51,837 nucleotides of DNA from positions 14,017-65,853 of the forward strand of contig JAOZMB010000002.1 in NCBI GenBank assembly GCA_029934515.1, read 5' to 3'. The stretch comes from Bacteroidales bacterium (GTDB lineage Bacteria; Bacteroidota; Bacteroidia; Bacteroidales; JAADGE01). The translations under genes and the position numbers were made by a program. Below the pieces are notes generated by a model. It worked only from the letters and a program-made list of their open reading frames with translations. It made no database searches and was not told where the DNA came from. This document shows positions 45,870 through 51,837 of the stretch, one piece after another (the stretch's first letter is position 1; each line of letters opens with the position of its first letter).

Positions 45870-47750
45870 ATGACATTTAAAATTTCAAAATATAAAGAGT
45901 TCAAAATTCCAATGTATCTTGTTAAACAATATATTTTTTGGATTTTATTTTTTGCTATAAACAGGATTGTTTTTTACATATTTAACATGTCTGAATCGCG
46001 AGAACTTGAATTTACAGAAATATTAAAAAGTTTTTGGCACGCCTTTTATTTAGACACTGCAATGGCAAGTTATTTTCTAATAATTCCATTTCTAATATTG
46101 TTTTTTCAAACCATTTTTCGCTACGGAGGATTGAATACCATAAACAGATTTTATACTTATACTATAATTTTTATTGTAACAATAATTTATGTTGCCGAGC
46201 TTGGCATTTACTCTGAATGGAAAGAAAAAATAAGTATGAAAGCTGTTTCATTCCTTGCAAATCCTGATGAGGTTTTCAATACAGCTGGAACATATCTATT
46301 GTTGCTCGGTATGCTCTTACTTTCGCTATTGTCGGGTATAGGAATTTTTATTTACAACAAAATTATACATACAAATATAGTTATTTTGAAAAAGAAAATT
46401 TGGTTTTCTATAGCATGGTTTGTTCTTATGCCGGGTATTATTCTTTTGGGAATGCGTGGAGGAATTAAGGTTTTTCCAATAAGTCAAGGCTCTGTATATT
46501 TTTCAAAAAGCAATTATGTTAATCTCGGAACAGTTAATACAGTCTGGAATTTAATGCACAGTTTCATTAAAAATTTCAAATATAAAAATAAAAATCCGTT
46601 TGTTTATTATTCATTTCAGGAAGCCGAAGCTGTGGTTGCCGATATGTATTCTGTTGAAAAAGATACAACAATAAAAATACTTAACCGAAAACAGCCAAAT
46701 ATTGTATTAATAATGCTTGAGAGCTGGTCGGCAAATATGGTCGCACCTCTCGGAGGTTATCCAGATGTTACTCCGAATTTTAATAAATTAAGCAAAGATG
46801 GACTTCTTTTCGCAAAAAATTATTCAAACTGTTCTCTTTCGCATCAAGCAATAGTTGCAATTTACAGTAGCTCTCCTTCGATACCAGAAGTTGATATAAT
46901 TAAACACCCAGATAAATATGAAAATCTAAGTTGTTTTCCAAAAAAGATAAATAATTATTACACATATTTTTATTACGGAGGAAACCTTCATCATGGAAAT
47001 ATTAAAAGTTATCTTTATTTTAATGAATTTGATAAAATTTTTGAGCTTCCCGATTTTCCTTCCGATGCCAAACGAGGAAGTTTGGGTGTTCACGATGAGG
47101 TATTGTTTGAGAAATTATTAGAAGATATTGACAATTTTAAAGAGCCTTTCTTCTGCGGAACTTTTACACTAAGCTCGCATCCGCCTTACGATTTTCCTAT
47201 GGAAAAGCATTTTGAAAGGGGCGAAAGTTACAACGAATATATTAACTCTGTCTATTACTCGGATAGATGTTTGGGTAATTTTTTTGAGGAAGCCAAAAAA
47301 CAGGAATGGTACGACAATACTCTTTTTATTTTGCTTGCCGACCATAGTCGTTCAACGCCTCAGCATTCCAATTTCTACGAAGTAGGAAACCGCAAAACAC
47401 CAATGTTATTTTATGGAAATGTATTAAAAAAAGAGTTTCACGGTAAACAATACGAAAAATATTCAACTCAAATGGATATTGCACCAACAATCCTTGCTCA
47501 ATTTGATATTGAATTTAAAGAATTTAAATGGGGTAAAAACCTATTCAATCCTTATAATAAAAATTGGTTTTGCTACGGATTTGATTTTGGATTTGGCGTT
47601 GTAACTCCAAACAATTATCTTATTTATGATGAAAAAAATGATATTGGTATTTATGATTACAAAACTGAATCGGAGCAAAAAAAAGAAGAACTTTTAAAAA
47701 TTGGCAAATCGTTTACACAAGTTTCATTTCAGGAGTTCCTTGATTATTAA
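45870..47750 (+). CDS. LTA-synthase-like membrane phosphotransferase 1
   Basis: A 626-residue protein with five N-terminal membrane helices (about residues 20-195) and a large exported domain of the alkaline-phosphatase/sulfatase superfamily (about 270-580). Metal motifs: NIVLIMLESWSANMV and, near the end, LLADHSRSTPQHSN. The nucleophile position (a Thr in classical LtaS) appears to be a Ser in SNCSLSHQAIV. Gram-negative Bacteroidota have no lipoteichoic acid of the classical kind; such proteins probably move phosphoglycerol or phosphoethanolamine onto surface glycans or lipids. It is the first of two tandem paralogues, with 46 bases between them, and lies just after repeat copy 4. Confidence 0.88.
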   Translation: MTFKISKYKEFKIPMYLVKQYIFWILFFAINRIVFYIFNMSESRELEFTEILKSFWHAFYLDTAMASYFLIIPFLILFFQTIFRYGGLNTINRFYTYTIIFIVTIIYVAELGIYSEWKEKISMKAVSFLANPDEVFNTAGTYLLLLGMLLLSLLSGIGIFIYNKIIHTNIVILKKKIWFSIAWFVLMPGIILLGMRGGIKVFPISQGSVYFSKSNYVNLGTVNTVWNLMHSFIKNFKYKNKNPFVYYSFQEAEAVVADMYSVEKDTTIKILNRKQPNIVLIMLESWSANMVAPLGGYPDVTPNFNKLSKDGLLFAKNYSNCSLSHQAIVAIYSSSPSIPEVDIIKHPDKYENLSCFPKKINNYYTYFYYGGNLHHGNIKSYLYFNEFDKIFELPDFPSDAKRGSLGVHDEVLFEKLLEDIDNFKEPFFCGTFTLSSHPPYDFPMEKHFERGESYNEYINSVYYSDRCLGNFFEEAKKQEWYDNTLFILLADHSRSTPQHSNFYEVGNRKTPMLFYGNVLKKEFHGKQYEKYSTQMDIAPTILAQFDIEFKEFKWGKNLFNPYNKNWFCYGFDFGFGVVTPNNYLIYDEKNDIGIYDYKTESEQKKEELLKIGKSFTQVSFQEFLDY

Positions 47751-47796
47751 AATATTGATATTTATCATTAAACAAAAACAAATATAATTGACAAAT

Positions 47797-49737
47797 ATGA
47801 AAAATAAATTAAAAATTTATTATTCGAGTAACCTGCCTGAGGTGTTAATTTTGCTCAAAAGAATTTTAATATTAATGATAATCTATTCTGTGTCAAGAGT
47901 AGCTTTTTATTTGTTTAATATAGAACATTTTAGCGATATTACATTTAATAAAATGATGAGATTAATGGCTGGAGGTTTAAAATTTGATATCTCGGCGCTT
48001 ATGTTTCTAAACGCTTTGTATATTGTTTTATATTTATTACCTTTCAGGTTTAGATACTTTACTGGCTGGCAACGGTTTCTTAAATATCTTTTTGTTATAT
48101 CAAACGGAATTGCTATTGTCGCCAACACGAGCGACTTTTTTTATTTCGGTTTTATTCTTCGACGTAGCACAATTGATGTATTCAAATTTGCAGAAGAAGG
48201 GAATATTCTTATATTACTTCTACATTTTTTTATTGATTATTGGTACGGCGTTATATTCTGTTCTTTTCTTATTATTGGATTAATTTTCTTATATAATAAA
48301 ACAGGTTCTCCTAAACGTACAGAAGTTTTTAAGACAATTTATTATCCTACTGGTCTGATTTTCTTTATATTAATAGGTTTTTTTGTAGTTATAGGTATGC
48401 GTGGTGGTTTTGGTCTTCGTCCTATAACACTTTTGAATGCAGGCAAATATACAGAGCGACCTTTGGAAACGTCAATTGTATTAAATACTCCTTTTACAAT
48501 TTTCAAAACATTGAGCAAAAAACCTTTGCAAGAGAAAAAATATTTTTCTGACAGTGAACTAAAAAAAAATTATAATCCAGAATATCATGTTAAAGATAGC
48601 TCTGTATTTAAAAATTTAAATGTAGTTGTTATAATAATGGAGAGTTTTGCACGAGAATATGTTGGTTCTTTAAATACTCATATTGATGGAGGTAAATATT
48701 CTGGTTATACTCCTTTTTTTGATTCATTGATTCACGAGAGCAAAAGTTATTTGCGAGCTTTCGCCAATGGCAGAAAATCAATTGATGCTTTGCCGTCTGT
48801 TATATCCAGTGTTCCTTCTATGGTTCAGCCTTTTGTTGCTTCGCCTTATGCCTCAAACGAAATTAACAGTTTTGGAAGTTTATTAAAAAAGAAAGGTTAT
48901 ATTTCTGCTTTTTTTCATGGTTCTCTAAATGGTTCTATGGGTTTTGAATCTTATATAAAATCTGCTGGTTACGATAGATATTATGGAATGACCGAGTATG
49001 GAAACGATGATGATTTTGATGGTTCTTGGGGTATTTGGGACGAAGAATTTTTTCAATTTTTTGCAAAAGAATTAGATACATATAAGGAGCCTTTTCATGC
49101 GACATTTTTTTCGGTATCATCGCATCACCCCTTTGAGATACCAGAACGTTATAAAGGTAAATTCCGAAAGGGTACTGTTGATTTTCATATTCCTGTTCAG
49201 TATTCCGATATGGCTCTGAGAAAGTTCTTCCAGACCGCACAAAAAATGACTTGGTTCAAAAATACATTATTTGTAATAACAGCCGACCATTCAAATCATG
49301 CTTATTTCCCAGAATACAAAAACACAATTGGAAATTTTGCCATACCTATTGTGTTTTATTATCAGAACGATAAAAAAATGAAAGGAATGGACTCGACAGT
49401 AGTTCAGCAAATTGATATTATGCCGACTGTTTTGAATTATCTTAATTTTGATGAAAATTATTTGTCATTCGGAAGTGATATTTTTGACAGTACAAGCACA
49501 AATTTTGCTGTAAATTATATCGGCGGGACTTACCAGCTTTTTTATAATGATTATCTGCTCCAATTCAAAGACGACAAAACAAGCGCTTTCTATAATTATG
49601 AAAAAGATAGATTACTGAAAAAAGATATTAAAAATAAAAATAATCCAGAACAAAAAGAAGCCGAAAAAATTATAAAATCATTTATACAACAATATAATCA
49701 CAGAATGATAAAAAATAAATTGACAATTGATGAATAA
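47797..49737 (+). CDS. LTA-synthase-like membrane phosphotransferase 2
   Basis: A 646-residue paralogue of the gene before it, with the same layout: five membrane helices (about 20-200) and an exported sulfatase-fold domain. The first metal motif is VVIIMESFAREYVGSL, and the His-Asp pair is in ITADHSNHAYFPE. At the nucleophile the sequence is GRKSIDALPS, again suggesting Ser where Thr is usual. An in-frame TTG at 47788 was rejected in favour of ATG 47797. The two proteins are clearly related but not close, so they may have different acceptors. Probable operon with the preceding gene. Confidence 0.88.
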   Translation: MKNKLKIYYSSNLPEVLILLKRILILMIIYSVSRVAFYLFNIEHFSDITFNKMMRLMAGGLKFDISALMFLNALYIVLYLLPFRFRYFTGWQRFLKYLFVISNGIAIVANTSDFFYFGFILRRSTIDVFKFAEEGNILILLLHFFIDYWYGVIFCSFLIIGLIFLYNKTGSPKRTEVFKTIYYPTGLIFFILIGFFVVIGMRGGFGLRPITLLNAGKYTERPLETSIVLNTPFTIFKTLSKKPLQEKKYFSDSELKKNYNPEYHVKDSSVFKNLNVVVIIMESFAREYVGSLNTHIDGGKYSGYTPFFDSLIHESKSYLRAFANGRKSIDALPSVISSVPSMVQPFVASPYASNEINSFGSLLKKKGYISAFFHGSLNGSMGFESYIKSAGYDRYYGMTEYGNDDDFDGSWGIWDEEFFQFFAKELDTYKEPFHATFFSVSSHHPFEIPERYKGKFRKGTVDFHIPVQYSDMALRKFFQTAQKMTWFKNTLFVITADHSNHAYFPEYKNTIGNFAIPIVFYYQNDKKMKGMDSTVVQQIDIMPTVLNYLNFDENYLSFGSDIFDSTSTNFAVNYIGGTYQLFYNDYLLQFKDDKTSAFYNYEKDRLLKKDIKNKNNPEQKEAEKIIKSFIQQYNHRMIKNKLTIDE

Positions 49738-49758
49738 AAAACATTAAATTATATTTTT

Positions 49759-49789
49759 TTTGTTTTAATAAATTTAAGTTTTAAATTTG
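49759..49789 (+). promoter_or_regulatory. Bacteroidota-type promoter of the mrp operon
   Basis: TTTG (49759-49762), a 19-base spacer and TAAATTTG (49782-49789) match the consensus exactly, 41 bases upstream of the mrp start. Confidence 0.6.
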
Positions 49790-49830
49790 CATCGTTATTT
49801 TAATTTAGACTGATTAAAAATAAGAAAAAT

Positions 49831-50961
49831 ATGAAATTAAACAATATTAACGTTCTCGAAATTCTTAAAAGAATAAAAGACCCAGAAAGTGGAAAAGATA
49901 TTGTAAGCCTCGATGCAATAAATTCGTTGCTTGTTGAAGATAACAAAATAAGTTTTTCAATAATCCTTCCATCAGGTAATCCTTTCAAAAAATCAATTGA
50001 AAAGGCTTGCATAAAATTAATACGCAGAGAATTTTCTAATAATATAGAAATTGACATTAATGTCGTCTCGAAATTGAAAACAAAAAAAGTAACATTAGGA
50101 CGCACTGATGCTCAGAAGGTCTTGCCTGGTGTGAAAAATATCCTTGCTATTGCATCTGGTAAAGGAGGAGTTGGTAAATCTACTGTTGCAGCAAATCTTG
50201 CCATAGCTCTTGCACAAAGCGGAGCAAAAGTAGGACTATTAGATGCTGATGTTTATGGTCCATCACAACCGAAAATGTTCGGAGTAGAAGGCGAGCGACC
50301 TCATGTGAAAAAGATTGACGGAAAAGATATTATTATGCCAGTAGAAAAATTTGGAGTAAAAATGTTATCAATAGGTTTTTTTGTAAAACCAGAAGATGCA
50401 TTAATATGGCGAGGAGCTATGGCAACAAGCGCATTACAACAATTTATAAAAGACACAGCCTGGGGCAAACTCGATTACCTGCTAATTGACCTTCCACCAG
50501 GAACAGGAGATATACATTTGACTATGGTTCAGACAGTTCCAGTTACAGCTTCTGTAATTGTAAGCACACCTCAACAAGTAGCTATTGCAGATGCTTTAAG
50601 AGGAGTCGGCATGTTCAGAGCAAATAAAATTGAAGTCCCCGTTATAGGTTTTATTGAAAATATGGCGTGGTTCACTCCAGCAGAATTGCCAAACAATAAA
50701 TATTATATTTTTGGAAAAGATGGATTAAAAGAACTCTCCGAAAAAATGAACATACCTCTACTTGGACAAATACCTATAGTACAAAGCATTTGTGAATCTG
50801 GAGATGACGGCAAACCAGTCGCATTGAATAGTAAATCATCAACAGGATTAGCATTTATAGAACTTGCACAAAATATCGCAAAAAAAATAGAAGAAAGAAA
50901 TAAAAATATAAGTCCTACAAAAAAAGTTGAAATAGACCCTAATGCAAGTTGTGCAAAGTAA
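49831..50961 (+). CDS. mrp: Mrp/ApbC-type P-loop ATPase, Fe-S carrier
   Basis: A 376-residue protein: an N-terminal DUF59 (MIP18-like) domain (about 5-85, LEILKRIKDPESGKDIVSL), then a ParA-type ATPase with the deviant Walker A GKGGVGKS (110-117), DADVYGPSQP and DLPPGTGDIHLT. Mrp/ApbC proteins carry [4Fe-4S] clusters to apo-enzymes. The usual CxxC cluster motif is absent: the matching stretch is ENMAWFTPAELPNNKYY, without a cysteine; this is also seen in other Bacteroidota as far as I know. Only a C-terminal Cys (NASCAK) and Cys60 are visible. It is followed by a NifU-type scaffold and guaD in the same operon. Confidence 0.92.
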   Translation: MKLNNINVLEILKRIKDPESGKDIVSLDAINSLLVEDNKISFSIILPSGNPFKKSIEKACIKLIRREFSNNIEIDINVVSKLKTKKVTLGRTDAQKVLPGVKNILAIASGKGGVGKSTVAANLAIALAQSGAKVGLLDADVYGPSQPKMFGVEGERPHVKKIDGKDIIMPVEKFGVKMLSIGFFVKPEDALIWRGAMATSALQQFIKDTAWGKLDYLLIDLPPGTGDIHLTMVQTVPVTASVIVSTPQQVAIADALRGVGMFRANKIEVPVIGFIENMAWFTPAELPNNKYYIFGKDGLKELSEKMNIPLLGQIPIVQSICESGDDGKPVALNSKSSTGLAFIELAQNIAKKIEERNKNISPTKKVEIDPNASCAK

Positions 50962-51008
50962 AATTGAAAATTTTAACAAATTTTAGTATAAACTAAAAAT
51001 TAAATATT

Positions 51009-51251
51009 ATGAATGCTAACATAAAAATTGATTACAAAAATAGGATAGAAGGAGTTTTAAATTCTATAAGACCTTACCTAAAAGCAGATGGTGGTGATAT
51101 TCAATTTATTGAGCTAACAGATAATTTGAATGTTAAAGTTAAATTAACAGGAAGTTGTAGAACATGTATGATAAGAATGCAAACATTGATGGGAGTAGAA
51201 CAGGCTTTGCAATATGCTATTCCAGAAATAAAAAGTGTAATCGATGTATAA
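51009..51251 (+). CDS. NifU-type Fe-S scaffold protein (Nfu domain)
   Basis: An 80-residue protein consisting only of the NifU C-terminal domain: RPYLKADGGDIQFIEL, then GSCRTCMIRMQTL with Cys50 and Cys53, the cluster-binding CxxC. It would assemble or carry a [4Fe-4S] cluster at a dimer interface. It lies 47 bases after mrp, which lacks its own CxxC, so the two may work as a pair; this is inference. The last 8 bases overlap the start of guaD, suggesting translational coupling. Confidence 0.93.
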   Translation: MNANIKIDYKNRIEGVLNSIRPYLKADGGDIQFIELTDNLNVKVKLTGSCRTCMIRMQTLMGVEQALQYAIPEIKSVIDV

Positions 51252-51726
51252 AATACAAGAAAAAGAAAAAAAGTTTATATTAAAAGCGATAAAATTATCA
51301 AGAAAAAGTATTGAAAATGGTGGAGGCCCTTTTGGTGCGATTATTGTAAAAGATAATAAAATAATATCTAAAGCATCTAACAATGTTACTAAAAATAATG
51401 ACCCAACAGCTCATGCAGAGATTAATGCCATCAGAGAAGCATGTAAATTTTTGAATACTTTTGATTTGTCTGGATGTGAAATATATACATCTTGTGAACC
51501 TTGTCCTATGTGTTTGGGTGCAATTTATTGGGCTAGATTGGATAAAATATATTTTTCAAATACAAAAAAAGATGCAAAAAATATTGGTTTTGATGACTCT
51601 TTTATTTACAAAGAAATTGCTCTTATACATTCAGAAAGAAAAATCCAAAATATACAAATATCTTCTAATGAAGCAATAAAAGTATTTAATGAATGGAACG
51701 AAAAAAAAGATAAAATCAGATATTGA
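51244..51726 (+). CDS. guaD: Guanine deaminase
   Basis: A 160-residue zinc deaminase of the cytidine-deaminase fold. His57 and catalytic Glu59 in DPTAHAEINAIREAC, and Cys87/Cys90 in SCEPCPMCLGAIYWARLD, bind zinc. The long shared blocks GGPFGAIIVKDNKI, NDPTAHAE and GFDDSFIYKEI match the Bacillus subtilis GuaD type, which converts guanine to xanthine. tRNA-adenosine deaminase (TadA) is the alternative, but GFDDSFIYKE argues for GuaD. The start codon lies inside the end of the NifU-type gene (8-base overlap). The gene ends 3 bases before the heptamer array. Confidence 0.9.
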   Translation: MYKIQEKEKKFILKAIKLSRKSIENGGGPFGAIIVKDNKIISKASNNVTKNNDPTAHAEINAIREACKFLNTFDLSGCEIYTSCEPCPMCLGAIYWARLDKIYFSNTKKDAKNIGFDDSFIYKEIALIHSERKIQNIQISSNEAIKVFNEWNEKKDKIRY

Positions 51727-51734
51727 AATCAGTA

Positions 51735-51837
51735 AATTACGAATTACGAATTACGAATTACGAATTACGAATTACGAATTACGAATTACGAATTATGAAT
51801 TACGAATTACGAATTACGAATTATGAATTATGAATTA
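51735..51837 (+). repeat. AATTACG heptamer array at window end
   Basis: 14.7 consecutive 7-base units, mainly AATTACG with a few AATTATG variants, running off the window. It begins AGTAAATTACG, like the dispersed repeat copies, so it may be the expanded heptamer part of a further copy. Confidence 0.9.

Noticed and set aside
51735-51837. CRISPR array at the window end
   Set aside because: The unit is a 7-base direct tandem repeat without spacers, so it is not a CRISPR array.

Overview
The window is very AT-rich chromosomal DNA from a member of the Bacteroidota. Evidence: a gliding-motility lipoprotein gene (gldH); a gingipain-type protease ending in a type IX secretion sorting domain; many lipoproteins and Ig-like or propeller surface proteins; and promoters of the Bacteroidota form TTTG-N19/20-TAnnTTTG. 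The genus cannot be told from sequence alone. Most genes are housekeeping genes on both strands in short operons. Several listed starts were moved from an upstream TTG to the first good ATG.

Layout. 1-1.2 kb: tandem Rpn-family nuclease/transposase genes, the first cut by the window edge. 1.2-4.7 kb: purH, an OB-fold lipoprotein, dusB and a small ferredoxin, all minus. 4.7-9.8 kb: an Ig-like lipoprotein facing a TPR-SpoIIE phosphatase. 9.8-17.9 kb: a promoter-rich gap, an orphan sufB, the fused B12 mutase icmF, class II aldolase, rhomboid protease and a TPR protein. 17.9-23.6 kb: gldH, tRNA-Cys, a flavin-type protein, then a minus-strand group coiled-coil membrane protein - MCE protein - ligA. 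24-30.8 kb: a propeller protein, adenosine deaminase, a lipoprotein-type peptide deformylase, a DUF58 protein and an ECF sigma / anti-sigma / two Spy-CpxP-like operon.

30.8-37.1 kb is the accessory part. It holds a nitroreductase bracketed by two direct copies of a dispersed repeat of about 100 bp, an SGNH hydrolase, an unknown membrane protein, a membrane-anchored PD-(D/E)XK nuclease next to a paralogue that has lost the catalytic residues, a decayed antitoxin/PIN-toxin pair, and another apparent gene remnant. 37-45.5 kb: a C25 protease, argS and topoisomerase IV subunit A. 45.9-49.7 kb: two tandem LTA-synthase-like phosphotransferases. 49.8-51.7 kb: mrp, a NifU-type scaffold and guanine deaminase in one operon, followed by an array of the heptamer AATTACG running off the window end.

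Functional links: purH, add and guaD all serve purine metabolism. SufB, Mrp, the NifU-type protein and the ferredoxin touch Fe-S biology. GldH and the C25 protease point to a gliding/type IX secretion system encoded elsewhere. The observations most worth following are the nuclease/pseudo-nuclease pair, the exported deformylase, the dispersed repeat family with its heptamer array, and the toxin-antitoxin remnant broken in three A7 tracts.
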